DNA from: Selenomonadales bacterium
GTDB taxonomy: Bacteria; Bacillota; Negativicutes; Sporomusales; UBA7701
DNA: 58,226 nucleotides
Assembly (NCBI GenBank): GCA_029976065.1
Contig: JARKNV010000033.1
Location: 1 to 58,226 of the forward strand
Direction: 5' to 3'
Shown here: positions 7,631 to 16,319 of the stretch, one piece after another
Position numbering within the stretch: position 1 is the stretch's first letter
How the letters are laid out: each line of letters starts with the position of its first letter
Notes under the pieces: generated by a model
Databases searched by the model: none
Told to the model about the DNA's origin: nothing
The model's input: only the letters and a program-made list of their open reading frames with translations
Program-made: the position numbers and the translations under genes

Positions 7631-8794
7631 TCATCTCCTGCCTCGTCCCGCGGCCGCCGCCAGCAGCGCCATCGCCACAAGCAGCCCGGCCGCGAACGTC
7701 AGCACCGTCGCCACATCGTAAACCTGCTTCAGCAGGCTTGAAAGCAGCAGCGCCAAAATCCCTCCCCCGGCGCCGATCGTCAGAAAAAACGTCGTCAGAC
7801 GCGGTGACGGCCCCCGCACCATCTGCGTGCCGAGCGATAGGATTGTCGCATAAAGGCCGGAATACCCTGCCCCCATCGCCGCCGCCAGCCACAGAGCCAC
7901 CGCCGGCGTCCCCGCAGTCAGCAATCCGGCGAACGAACCCGCCGCCAGCAGCGACAGCCCGCCGATATAGCGCCCCAGCCCCAGCCGCGCGATCAGCGGC
8001 CCCGCCGCCAGGCGTCCCAGCGCCATCGTCACCCAGAACAACGACAGCGCCAAACTGGCTGTCGCCACATCCGCCGCCAGTTTGTCCATCATATACGTAA
8101 CCACCCAGTAAGTAAACACCATCTCCGACACAACGTAGCACAGCAACGCCAGGCTGACCACATACACCCGCCAGCCCCAGCGCGAGCCGTCGCCGCCCGT
8201 CCCGGCCACGCGGTGCGCCGGTCGCACGGCAAAGCGGCCCGCCAGCGCCAAGGCCGCCGCCACCAGCACCAGCGGCACCGTCGCCTGGAACACCGCCTGC
8301 CAGCCCGCGCCGCGCGCCAGCGCCTGCCCGGCCAGAACCGGCGCCACCACCGAACCGGCGCCGTAGAAAAAATTCAGCACATTCAGCTTCGCCGCCCGGT
8401 CAGCCTCGGCGTACAAATTCACGATCAGGAAATACCCGACCGAGCACATCACCCCCAGGCAGACGCCGTAAACGAAAATCGCCGCCGCGAACATCCATAC
8501 CGTCGGCAACAGCGTCGCCGCCAGCGCGGCCACACCCGCGGCCGCAGCCGCAGCCGCCGTCTCCCGGCCGATATCCACCCTGTCCAGCAAAAAGCCGTTG
8601 CCGAAAATCGCCGCGCTGTAACCCACCGAAAATAGCGTAAACACATACCCGACCACCGCCGTATCAACCGCGAAATACGCGGCGATCTGCTTGGTCGCCA
8701 CCCCCGCCAGGCTGAAAACGGCGCCGATCGCCAGCAACATAAAATACGCCAGAGCGGTCAGCCGCCTGGCGTCCTTGTTTGCGCTACCGGCCAT
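7631..8794 (-). CDS. Major facilitator superfamily transporter
   Basis: 387 residues with about 12 hydrophobic segments. GNGFLLDRVDIGRET between helices 2 and 3 is the MFS A-like loop; a second copy GRLAAGPLIARLGLGR occurs in the C-terminal half. Substrate cannot be read. It begins 47 bp after xpt on the same strand, so it may belong to the purine operon, although the ribosome site is weak (GGTGAGAG). Confidence 0.8.
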   Translation of the reverse strand: MAGSANKDARRLTALAYFMLLAIGAVFSLAGVATKQIAAYFAVDTAVVGYVFTLFSVGYSAAIFGNGFLLDRVDIGRETAAAAAAAGVAALAATLLPTVWMFAAAIFVYGVCLGVMCSVGYFLIVNLYAEADRAAKLNVLNFFYGAGSVVAPVLAGQALARGAGWQAVFQATVPLVLVAAALALAGRFAVRPAHRVAGTGGDGSRWGWRVYVVSLALLCYVVSEMVFTYWVVTYMMDKLAADVATASLALSLFWVTMALGRLAAGPLIARLGLGRYIGGLSLLAAGSFAGLLTAGTPAVALWLAAAMGAGYSGLYATILSLGTQMVRGPSPRLTTFFLTIGAGGGILALLLSSLLKQVYDVATVLTFAAGLLVAMALLAAAAGRGRR

Positions 8795-8841
8795 ATTCTC
8801 TCACCGTAATGCCCTTCAGCGGCTCCCTGAAAACCGGGCCG

Positions 8842-9411
8842 TCAGCCAAATTTGATTACCCCCGCTTCCATGCTCTCGATCACCGCCAGCGACTCGATGC
8901 GCAGCCCCGCGGCCCGCAGCTTCTCGCCGCCCCGCTGGAACTTCTTCTCGATCACGATGCCGGCCCCGGCCAGTCTCGCGCCGGACTGGCGCACGATGTC
9001 CACCAGCCCGTTCAGCGCCTCGCCGTGGGCCAGGAAATCGTCCACGATCAGCACCACATCCCCGGGCCCCAGAAACTTGGCGGCCACCGTGATATGTACC
9101 GACTCGCGGCGGGTGAACGAAAAAATCTCCGCCGCGTAAAGCTCGCCCTGTTGCGTGACCGCCCGCTTCTTCTTCGCGAACACCACCGGCACGCCCAAGG
9201 CCAGACCGGCCGCGGCCGCCACGGCGATCCCCGAGGCCTCCACCGTCAGAATCTTCGTGACCCCCTCGCCCGCGAACCGCGCGGCGAGCTCCTTGCCGAT
9301 CCGCTGGATGAACGCCGGATCGATCTGATGGTTCAGAAAAGAATCCACTTTAAGAATATCGCGGCCGACAACCTCGCCGTCGGTCACGATCCGTTCGCGC
9401 AATTCCTGCAT
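8842..9411 (-). CDS. xpt: Xanthine phosphoribosyltransferase
   Basis: 189 residues, the family length. Converts xanthine and PRPP to XMP for purine salvage. The PRPP-binding signature is VVLIVDDFLAHGEAL (residues 122-136); the N-terminal LKVDSFLNHQIDP and the VFAKKKRAVT loop are typical of Xpt. It lies 15 bp after the last permease gene of a nucleoside ABC transporter, which fits import of purine nucleosides or bases followed by salvage. Confidence 0.92.
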   Translation of the reverse strand: MQELRERIVTDGEVVGRDILKVDSFLNHQIDPAFIQRIGKELAARFAGEGVTKILTVEASGIAVAAAAGLALGVPVVFAKKKRAVTQQGELYAAEIFSFTRRESVHITVAAKFLGPGDVVLIVDDFLAHGEALNGLVDIVRQSGARLAGAGIVIEKKFQRGGEKLRAAGLRIESLAVIESMEAGVIKFG

Positions 9412-9426
9412 GGTTCGCTCCTTAAT

Positions 9427-10359
9427 TCATCGCTCTTCCCGGTCGTAAGGCAGCCCCAGGGCCCCCGGCGGCACGACCCGCCCGCCGCTCTTGGCCATCA
9501 GCAGCGTAAGCACCAGGATAGTGAACAGATATGGCATCATACTGAGGAAAAAGGTCGGCACGGACACGCCCAACACCTGGAGATTGAAGCCCAGCGCGTC
9601 GACGCCGCCGAACAGATACGACCCCACCAGCGCCCGCCAGGGATCCCACAGGGCGAAAACGACCAGCGCCACCGCGATCCAGCCCCGGCCGGCCGTCATA
9701 TTCTCCAGCCAGCTCGGCGCATACGCCAGCGACAGATACGCGCCGCCCACGCCGCACAGCATCCCGCCGGCGACCACATACAAATGCCTGAGGGTAAACA
9801 CCTTGAAGCCAAGCGCGTCGGCGGCCGCCGGATTCTCGCCGATCGCCCGCAGGATAAGGCCGGGCCGCGTGCGGTAGATGAAAAAGGCCATCGCCGGCAC
9901 CAGCAGATAAGTCGCGTAAACAAGCACGTCATGGCGGAAAAGGATCGGCCCGATATACGGGATGTCGGACAGCGGCCCCAGCGTCGTCGCCTTGAAGGCC
10001 TGCGGCACCGGCATGCCGATATACGACTTGCCCAGATACCCCGACAGGCCGGTGCCGAACAGCGTCAGCGCCAGGCCGCTCACCGTCTGGTTGGCCCGGA
10101 GCGTGATCGACAGCACCCCGTGGATAAAGGCCACCGCCCCGCCGGCCGCCATCGCCGCCAAAAGTCCCCACCAGCAGCTGCCGGTAGCCACCGCGGCGAT
10201 AAAGCCCGTCACCGCGCCGACCAGCATGATACCCTCGACCCCGAGATTAAGGATGCCGGCCCGCTCGGTCAGGAGCTCGCCCAGCGCCGCGTACAGGATC
10301 GGCGTGCCCGCGGTTACGGCGGCCGCGAGAATGGAAATGATTATCGACTGCTCACCCAT
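9427..10359 (-). CDS. Nucleoside ABC transporter permease (YufQ/NupQ type)
   Basis: 310 residues, about 8-10 membrane helices. GELLTERAGILNLGVEGIMLVGA near the N-terminus is the hallmark of the smaller permease in BMP-dependent nucleoside (guanosine) importers; NPAAADALGFKVFTLRHLYVVAGGMLCGVGGA is the cytoplasmic coupling loop. It overlaps the preceding permease gene by 8 bp and precedes xpt. Confidence 0.9.
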   Translation of the reverse strand: MGEQSIIISILAAAVTAGTPILYAALGELLTERAGILNLGVEGIMLVGAVTGFIAAVATGSCWWGLLAAMAAGGAVAFIHGVLSITLRANQTVSGLALTLFGTGLSGYLGKSYIGMPVPQAFKATTLGPLSDIPYIGPILFRHDVLVYATYLLVPAMAFFIYRTRPGLILRAIGENPAAADALGFKVFTLRHLYVVAGGMLCGVGGAYLSLAYAPSWLENMTAGRGWIAVALVVFALWDPWRALVGSYLFGGVDALGFNLQVLGVSVPTFFLSMMPYLFTILVLTLLMAKSGGRVVPPGALGLPYDREER

Positions 10360-11431
10360 CCGCCTTGTCCGCTCCCCTCATCCCCGGGAAAACAACCCGG
10401 TAATTGACGTACATCTCGCCGCCGATCACGAAAAACAGCACTGCGCCCTGGATCATCGCCACCATCGACGCCGGCACCCCGAAGGTCTGCACGATATAGC
10501 CGCCGACCTGCAGCCCCCCGAACATCCCCGCCACCAGCACGATCGCGACCGGGTTCAGCCGCGCCAGCCAGGCCACGATAATCGCCGTATACCCGTAGCC
10601 GGGGCTGAGCCCCGGCTGCAGCCGCCCGGCAATGCCGCTGACCTCCGTCATGCCCGCCAGACCGCACACCGCGCCGGAAAGCGCCATCACCAGCAGCATA
10701 TTGCGCTTGATATCCATGCCCGCGTAACGCGCCGCCCGCTCGCTCGAGCCGATCACCTTGATCTCGTAGCCCCAGCGGGAATTGCGGAAAATGACGATAA
10801 ACAGCACCACCAGCGCCAGCGCCAGCAGCAAACCCACATGAATGCGCGAGCCGCCGAACGTCGGCAGCAGCGCCGCCGGCGGGAACTCCGCCGTCAGCGG
10901 GAAATTGAACCCCTTCGGGTCGCGCCAGGGACCGTAAACGAAATAGTTGACCAATAGTATGCCCACATAATTAAGCATCAACGTCGTGATAATCTCGTTG
11001 ACCCGCCACTTTACCCGGAGGAACGCCGGACCCAGCGCCCACATCGCCCCGGCGGCCATGCCGAGAACAAGCATCGCCGGCAACATAATGAACGCCGGCA
11101 GGTTCGGAAAAGTCAGCGGCACCCATGTGGCGGCGAACGCTCCCAGGTAAAGCTGGCCCTCGGCGCCGATATTCCACAGCTGCATGCGGTATGCCAGCGA
11201 AACGCCCAGGCCGCACAACATCAGCGGGATCGCCTTGACCGTCGTCTCCGACAGGCCGTAGGCCGAGCCCAGCGCCCCCTTAAGCATGGCGGCGTAAAGC
11301 TCGAACGGATGGCGGCCGGTGAGGGCCAGAAAAGCGGCGCAGAACAGCAGCGCCAGCGCAACCGCAACCACCGGCACCGCTACCGTCATGAACGGCGAAG
11401 GCGCCAGGCGCTTTTCAAATCTGATAAGCAT
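10352..11431 (-). CDS. Nucleoside ABC transporter permease (YufP/NupP type)
   Basis: 359 residues, multi-helical, the larger permease partner of the pair. Diagnostic segments are GLGVSLAYRMQLWNIGAEGQLYLGAF and NSRWGYEIKVIGSSERAARYAGMDIKR (coupling loop). Start overlaps the end of the ATPase gene by 17 bp, and its stop overlaps the next permease, consistent with tightly coupled translation of the complex. Confidence 0.9.
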   Translation of the reverse strand: MLIRFEKRLAPSPFMTVAVPVVAVALALLFCAAFLALTGRHPFELYAAMLKGALGSAYGLSETTVKAIPLMLCGLGVSLAYRMQLWNIGAEGQLYLGAFAATWVPLTFPNLPAFIMLPAMLVLGMAAGAMWALGPAFLRVKWRVNEIITTLMLNYVGILLVNYFVYGPWRDPKGFNFPLTAEFPPAALLPTFGGSRIHVGLLLALALVVLFIVIFRNSRWGYEIKVIGSSERAARYAGMDIKRNMLLVMALSGAVCGLAGMTEVSGIAGRLQPGLSPGYGYTAIIVAWLARLNPVAIVLVAGMFGGLQVGGYIVQTFGVPASMVAMIQGAVLFFVIGGEMYVNYRVVFPGMRGADKADG

Positions 11432-12953
11432 CGGCCTTGCCTCCCCCCGTCCCCGACCCGGCCATCAGCAGGCCGATCTGCTCGATATCCGCCTCTTCCA
11501 CCGGGAACTCGCCCACCAGCCGGCCGTTATACAGCACGCCGACCCGGTCGGCCAGCTTCATTATCTCGTCAAGGTCTTCGGAAATAAGCAGCACCGCCGT
11601 CTTCTCGGCCTTCAGGTCGAGCAGCAGGCGGTGAACCGCCTCCGTCGCTCCCACGTCGAGACCGCGGGCCGGATACACGACCACCATCAGCCGCGGCTTC
11701 TCGGCAATCTCCCGGGCCAGCAGCAACCGCTGCAAATGGCCGCCGGACAACATCTTCACCGGCTGATCGAGGCTCGACACCTGCACCTTGTATTCCCTGA
11801 CAAGCTTGGCCGCCCGCTCCTTGATCGCCTTGCCGTTGAGCAGCCAGCGGCCGGAAAACTCCGGCTGCTGATAACTCTTCAGCAGCAGATTCTCAAGCAC
11901 CGACAGCTCCGGCACCAGACCGACCCCCAGGCGGTCCTCGGGCACATAACTAACCCCGCGGCCGATCATATCGCCCGGGCGGAAATTCGTCACATCCTCG
12001 CCATACAGCTTAATCGTGCCGTCCGCCACACGGCGCAGCCCGGTCACCACCTCGGCGAGCTCGCGCTGGCCGTTGCCGGCGACCCCGGCGATCCCGAAGA
12101 TTTCTCCTTCGTTAACCGTCAGCGACAAATCCTTCAATCCGTACATGCCCATATCGTTGAAGGCAACCGCCTTGTCCACTTCCAGCACCGGCCGGCCCTC
12201 CGGCATAACGTCCCGCTCGTATTGGGACACGACATCCCGGCCGACCATCATCCACACGAGCTTCTTCGTATCGAACCCGCCCCGTTCCAGCACGCCGGTC
12301 AGTTTCCCGCCCCGCAGCACCGTCACCCGGTCGGCCAGTTCGTACACCTCGTTCAGCTTATGGGTAATAAACACGATCGCGCAGCCGTCGTCCGCCATCC
12401 GGCGAAGCGTCTTGAACATCTCGGCCGCCTCCTGGGGCGTCAGGACCGCCGTAGGCTCATCGAGGATAAGCACCCGCGAGCCGTGGTACAGCATGCGGAC
12501 GATCTCCACCCGCTGCTTTTCTCCCACCGAAAGCTGCCACACGCTCGCCTCCGGTTTTATCGCCAGGCCGTACTTCTCGCCGAGTTCGGCAATATCGGCC
12601 GTCATCTTCTCCGTCGAAAGCATGAACGAGCTATTCTGCCCGCTCATAGCGATATTCTCCGCCACCGTGAACGGCTCCACAAGCTTGAAATGCTGGTGGA
12701 CCATGCCGATGCCGCAGGCGATGGCGTCACGCGGCGAACCGAACTTCTTCTCCTCGCCGTCCACGCAGATCGACCCGCCGTCCGGCCTATACAACCCGGA
12801 CAACAGGCACATCAGCGTACTCTTCCCCGAGCCGTTCTCCCCAAGCAGCGCGTGAATCTCGCCCGGGTATATGTCCATATCGATATTGTCGTTGGCCAGC
12901 ACGCCGGGGAACCGTTTGTACATCCCCCGCAGCGTGATAAGTGGCTTAACCAT
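11415..12953 (-). CDS. Nucleoside ABC transporter ATP-binding protein, tandem ABC domains
   Basis: 512 residues with two ABC domains. The first is canonical: Walker A GENGSGKSTLM, signature LSVGEKQRVEI, Walker B VLILDEPTAVL. The second is degenerate as usual in this family: GVAGNGQRELAEV in place of Walker A, LSGGHLQRLLLAREI signature, and LMVVVYPARGLDVG at Walker B. It energises uptake through the two permeases encoded downstream. A stem-loop separates it from the binding-protein gene. Confidence 0.92.
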   Translation of the reverse strand: MVKPLITLRGMYKRFPGVLANDNIDMDIYPGEIHALLGENGSGKSTLMCLLSGLYRPDGGSICVDGEEKKFGSPRDAIACGIGMVHQHFKLVEPFTVAENIAMSGQNSSFMLSTEKMTADIAELGEKYGLAIKPEASVWQLSVGEKQRVEIVRMLYHGSRVLILDEPTAVLTPQEAAEMFKTLRRMADDGCAIVFITHKLNEVYELADRVTVLRGGKLTGVLERGGFDTKKLVWMMVGRDVVSQYERDVMPEGRPVLEVDKAVAFNDMGMYGLKDLSLTVNEGEIFGIAGVAGNGQRELAEVVTGLRRVADGTIKLYGEDVTNFRPGDMIGRGVSYVPEDRLGVGLVPELSVLENLLLKSYQQPEFSGRWLLNGKAIKERAAKLVREYKVQVSSLDQPVKMLSGGHLQRLLLAREIAEKPRLMVVVYPARGLDVGATEAVHRLLLDLKAEKTAVLLISEDLDEIMKLADRVGVLYNGRLVGEFPVEEADIEQIGLLMAGSGTGGGKADAYQI

Positions 12954-12979
12954 GCATTTCCTCCGCTGGCTAAAACGCA

Positions 12980-13010
12980 GAGCGCCGGCAGGCCGAAGCC
13001 TGCCAGCTCT
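12980..13010 (-). terminator. Intercistronic stem-loop, probable partial terminator
   Basis: Strong stem (AGAG-C-GGCAGGC with GCCTGCC-G-GCTCT) followed on the minus strand only by GCGTTTTAGCC. It lies between the binding-protein gene and the ATPase gene and may lower expression of the distal genes or protect the upstream mRNA. Confidence 0.55.
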
Positions 13011-13035
13011 CCGTCAAGCGCATTATTTATCCGTC

Positions 13036-14142
13036 TTATTTGGGAATCGTGCCGTCCACGCCTTCGACGAACCAGTTCCAGCCGAGCTGGTCGGGATCGG
13101 GCATTACCTGGCCGGCGGGCACCTTAACCTGGCCGCTCTGATCCTTCAGCGGACCGGCGAAAATCTTCAGGTCGCCCTTCACGATCTTGGCCTTGGCGTC
13201 GGCGACCAGCTTCTTCGTATCCTCCGTCACCATCGGTCCGAAAGGCGCGATGTCGGCGATGCCGTCGCTCATGTGGCCCCAGTACTGCTCGTTCTTCCAA
13301 GTGTTCTTCTTAACGGACTCGATAACCTTCACATAGTAGGGACCCCAGTTCCAGACCGCCGAAGTCAGTACAGCCTTAGGCGCCATCTTGCTCATATCGG
13401 TGTTGTAGCCCACGCTGAACTTGCCCTTCTCCTCGGCAGCCTGCTGCGGGCCGGGGGTATCCTGATGCTGAGCGATGACGTCCGCGCCGGCGTCAAGCAG
13501 CGAAACCGCCGCCTGCTTCTCCTTGGCCGGGTCGTACCAGGTATTGGTCCAGATCACCTTAACCTTGGCGTTGGGGTTCACGGAACGGACACCGAGCGTG
13601 AAACCGTTGATGCCGCGGACAACCTCGGGAATCGGGAAAGCGGCCACATAACCGATGACGTTGCTCTTGGTAGCCTTGCCGGCCGCGATGCCGGTCAAGT
13701 AGCGGGCCTCCTCGATGCGGCCGAAATACGTGCCGACGTTGGGGGCGGTTTTAAAGCCCGAGCAATGCATGAAAATAACGTTGGGGTACTTTTTGGCGAC
13801 ATTGATCGTCGGGTCCATATAGCCGAAGCTGGTGGTGAAAATAACCTTGTGGCCCTGTTCGGCGAGCTGGGTGATAACCCGCTCGGAGTCGGCGCCTTCA
13901 GGCACGGACTCGATAATCGTCGACTGGATGTCCGGCATTTTCTCCATTAAATACTTGCGGCCCTGCTCGTGGGCGTAGGTCCAGCCAGCGTCGCCGACCG
14001 GCCCGATGTACACGAACGCCACCTTCATCTTCTCCGGCGCCGCCGGCGCAGCCGGTTTCTTGTCCCCGCCGCCGCAACCGCCAAGGACCAGTGCAACCGC
14101 CATAACCAGTGCCACAGCCAGAATCAGATACCTGTTCTTCAT
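13036..14142 (-). CDS. BMP-family nucleoside-binding lipoprotein
   Basis: 368 residues. Lipoprotein signal MKNRYLILAVALVMAVALVLGGCGGG, then the BMP (PnrA-like) fold: VAFVYIGPVGDAGWTYAHEQGR, IFTTSFGYMDPTINVAKKYPNV, GVRSVNPNAKVKVIWTNTWYDPAKEKQAA and ADVIAQHQDTPGPQQAAEEKG. It captures purine nucleosides outside the inner membrane for the ABC permeases. The ATG at 14142 has a perfect AGGAGG. First gene of the operon; I looked for a purine riboswitch upstream and saw none. Confidence 0.92.
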   Translation of the reverse strand: MKNRYLILAVALVMAVALVLGGCGGGDKKPAAPAAPEKMKVAFVYIGPVGDAGWTYAHEQGRKYLMEKMPDIQSTIIESVPEGADSERVITQLAEQGHKVIFTTSFGYMDPTINVAKKYPNVIFMHCSGFKTAPNVGTYFGRIEEARYLTGIAAGKATKSNVIGYVAAFPIPEVVRGINGFTLGVRSVNPNAKVKVIWTNTWYDPAKEKQAAVSLLDAGADVIAQHQDTPGPQQAAEEKGKFSVGYNTDMSKMAPKAVLTSAVWNWGPYYVKVIESVKKNTWKNEQYWGHMSDGIADIAPFGPMVTEDTKKLVADAKAKIVKGDLKIFAGPLKDQSGQVKVPAGQVMPDPDQLGWNWFVEGVDGTIPK

Positions 14143-14236
14143 CCCCGATATGACCTCCTGTTCGTGTTTTCCGACATGGAAAAGCATTACTAGACAACGA
14201 TTCACCGCGATACGACTTTCCCCCTGCTCGCCGCCG

Positions 14237-14280
14237 AAAAAAAATCAACTTTTTTTATCGCTGCTTGCCGCTCTGGCAAG
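14237..14280 (-). terminator. Probable terminator of the methyltransferase gene
   Basis: Stem CTTGCC/GGCAAG (14264-14280), then A-rich and T-rich runs (AAAAAAAGTTGATTTTTTTT) on the minus strand. Confidence 0.5.
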
Positions 14281-14300
14281 GGCTGTCAGAAGTCCCCCGC

Positions 14301-15353
14301 CTACAACGCCTCGAACGAATTCTTCACAAAATAGAAGAGATTTTCCAGCCTGGCCGTCGGCGTCAGCACCCTCATATCTACAGGCTTGGTAAGCTGATCC
14401 GCCAAATCCTGGGCCATCGGCGGCAGCGCCAGGAAGCTCACCGTCGAACGGTGAACCGCTCCCCCCAGCGGCGCCAGCAGCGGAGCCCCGTGCACCGGCT
14501 GGCGGCTGGCCGCGAACAGGCCGTAATCGTATCTCGCCAGCTCCCTCACCGCCGCCGGCACTTGGCCCTGCACGCCATCGTCCGGCTCGGCCCCTGCAGA
14601 CACAAGCACCAGCGGCGCGTCGTAAGCCGACAGCCAGTCGCCCGCTCCCTGCAGCAGCGACAGCCCCACCCCCGGCGCAGCCAGCCGCACCAGCGAACCC
14701 GCGGCCCGGTAATCGGACAGCAAAAGCGGCTTCACCAGCGGGCCGTCCTCCAGATAAAAAGCCCCGCCCTTCGCCGAATCGCCGGCCGTGCAAACCGGCG
14801 CCGCGACATTGGTCAGGCCGTTCATGGCCGTCCCGGCCCGCAGCTGCTTGTACTCCAGCGGCGAAGGCTCCAGCGCCGTCACCGCCACCCCGTTCTGGGC
14901 GGCGAGAAAAGTGAAATAACCGTTGCCCGCCCCCACCTCCAGTACATACTCAAGATACGGCAGCAGCCGCAGCACCAGCAGCGTCTCCCCGGTCTCCGTC
15001 AAACCGCGGGCCAGCGGTTCCCAGGTCCCCCAGCCGTCGGTAATCAGATCGAACCCGAACAGCGTCCGGCAGGCAATACTCTCCGTACGCGACAAATTCA
15101 CCGTCCCGTTCAAGACCGGGCTGTCGGTCGGCCACTGCCGCCCATAGCGCGTATGGCGCAGCAGCGTGCGGACAACCCTGTCGCCCGGCCCGCCAACGCC
15201 ATCATATTCATACCAGCACAACTGCTGGCACACCGTCTGCCAAATCTGGCGGTAATTCTCCGACCAGCGGTCGTCGGTCAGCCGGGCGCACACCTGCTCG
15301 TGATAATAGTCTATCTCGCCGAGCAAATACTCATTACGGGCAAGAAAACTCAT
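14301..15353 (-). CDS. SAM-dependent methyltransferase-like protein
   Basis: 350 residues. The clearest motif is LEYVLEVGAGNGYFTFLAA (near residues 133-151), a Rossmann SAM-binding glycine loop, followed by VTALEPSPLEYKQLRAG, the acidic strand 2 that binds the ribose. The N-terminal 130 residues and the C-terminal 150 are not recognised. No target can be deduced. It is transcribed alone, between the small membrane protein gene and the purine operon. Confidence 0.65.
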   Translation of the reverse strand: MSFLARNEYLLGEIDYYHEQVCARLTDDRWSENYRQIWQTVCQQLCWYEYDGVGGPGDRVVRTLLRHTRYGRQWPTDSPVLNGTVNLSRTESIACRTLFGFDLITDGWGTWEPLARGLTETGETLLVLRLLPYLEYVLEVGAGNGYFTFLAAQNGVAVTALEPSPLEYKQLRAGTAMNGLTNVAAPVCTAGDSAKGGAFYLEDGPLVKPLLLSDYRAAGSLVRLAAPGVGLSLLQGAGDWLSAYDAPLVLVSAGAEPDDGVQGQVPAAVRELARYDYGLFAASRQPVHGAPLLAPLGGAVHRSTVSFLALPPMAQDLADQLTKPVDMRVLTPTARLENLFYFVKNSFEAL

Positions 15354-15390
15354 GCGACCCTCTCCCGAAAATAATCACCGTGCGCGCACC

Positions 15391-15693
15391 TCAGCCAACC
15401 CGGCAAAGCACGCCCACAAAAGCGGCGAACGACGCCCAGAGCGCCGCCAGCACACCGTATGGCACCAGGCTGACCAGCAGCGCTTCCGGTCTTTTTCCCG
15501 CCGCCCGCAGCCTCCGCGTTATCAGGTTGAACACGACCACCGCGACAGGATAAACGGCCAGATAAGCCCAGAACAAAACGGCCGCCGTCTGCGGCGTCCG
15601 GGCACTCTCGCCCACCATGCTCCCCAGGAAGAAAGCGATATAGGCATAAGGAAAAATCAGCAGCCAGCTCAACCCTTCCGAAACCCGGCTCAT
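15391..15693 (-). CDS. Small integral membrane protein, unknown
   Basis: 100 residues with three probable membrane helices (LSWLLIFPYAYIAFFLGSMV, AAVLFWAYLAVYPVAVVVFNLI, LVSLVPYGVLAALWASFAAFVGV). No family recognised. The internal ATG at 15693 is preferred over the longer frame because GGAGGG lies just upstream. Confidence 0.6.
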   Translation of the reverse strand: MSRVSEGLSWLLIFPYAYIAFFLGSMVGESARTPQTAAVLFWAYLAVYPVAVVVFNLITRRLRAAGKRPEALLVSLVPYGVLAALWASFAAFVGVLCRVG

Positions 15694-15859
15694 ACCATCC
15701 CTCCGCCTACCTTCCCGCCCGGCAAATTCCGACACAGTTAACTACTACACGCACGCCGCCGATTCCTTCCGTCCGCCGAAATCACCCTCACTCCCGCCTA
15801 TGGAAAAAAAGCCGGTAACTCCCTTGCCATCCATGAATAAACTGATTAAAATAGTAAAT

Positions 15860-15874
15860 AGTAATATTATTACT
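15860..15874 (+). promoter_or_regulatory. Fur-family 7-1-7 palindromic operator
   Basis: AGTAATA-T-TATTACT is a perfect 7-1-7 dyad of the size bound by Fur/Zur/PerR proteins. It lies 14 bp upstream of the regulator ATG in an AT-rich promoter, which indicates autoregulation. Confidence 0.65.
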
Positions 15875-15887
15875 TGGGAGAATCCTC

Positions 15888-16304
15888 ATGGAAAACTTCT
15901 TGCGCCTCCTGCGGAGCAAAGGCTTCAAACTCACCCCGCAGCGGCGGGCCATAATCGCCGCCCTCCTTTCCTGCGCCCCCTTCCCCACCGCGCAGGACAT
16001 CCACCGCCACATCCGCCAGACTGCTCCCGACGTCAGCCTCGACACCGTCTACCGCAACCTGGCCCTCCTCATCCGGCTGGGCACCGTCAACCAGGTCAAC
16101 CTGCCCGGCGGCAGCGCCTTCGAAATCGTCGCCGGCCACCATCACCACCACCTCATCTGCCTCGCCTGCGGCCGGGCCGAGTGCATCGACTACTGTCCCG
16201 TCATCACCGCCGATCTCGCCCAGGCGGAAGACCGCGGCTTCACGGTCGTCTCCCATTCCCTCGAATTCTACGGCTACTGCCGCGACTGCCGCCCGGCCGG
16301 CTAA
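15888..16304 (+). CDS. Fur-family metal regulator, probably Zur
   Basis: 138 residues. N-terminal winged helix (LTPQRRAIIAALL, then SLDTVYRNLALLIRLG, the Fur recognition helix), followed by the dimerisation domain with the metal site HHHHHLICLACGRAECIDYC and a second CRDC near the C-terminus for structural zinc. Placement 15 bp before a ZnuA-like gene and the clustered His/Cys suggest zinc sensing, but Fur or PerR specificity cannot be excluded by sequence alone. A 7-1-7 dyad overlaps its promoter. Confidence 0.85.
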   Translation: MENFLRLLRSKGFKLTPQRRAIIAALLSCAPFPTAQDIHRHIRQTAPDVSLDTVYRNLALLIRLGTVNQVNLPGGSAFEIVAGHHHHHLICLACGRAECIDYCPVITADLAQAEDRGFTVVSHSLEFYGYCRDCRPAG

Positions 16305-16319
16305 CCAACAGGAGGCTTC

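Noticed and set aside
11319..13127. 602-residue open frame on the plus strand, and similar long frames at 8779-10407, 44804-46402 and 49792-51609
   Set aside because: They lie antisense to clearly recognised transporter and pyr genes, are His/Arg/Pro-rich without domain motifs, and arise because GC-rich codons leave the opposite strand open.
14143..14300. Possible purine riboswitch before the nucleoside transporter operon
   Set aside because: The conserved loop sequences of the guanine/adenine aptamer are not present; only a terminator-like stem and a plain leader are visible.
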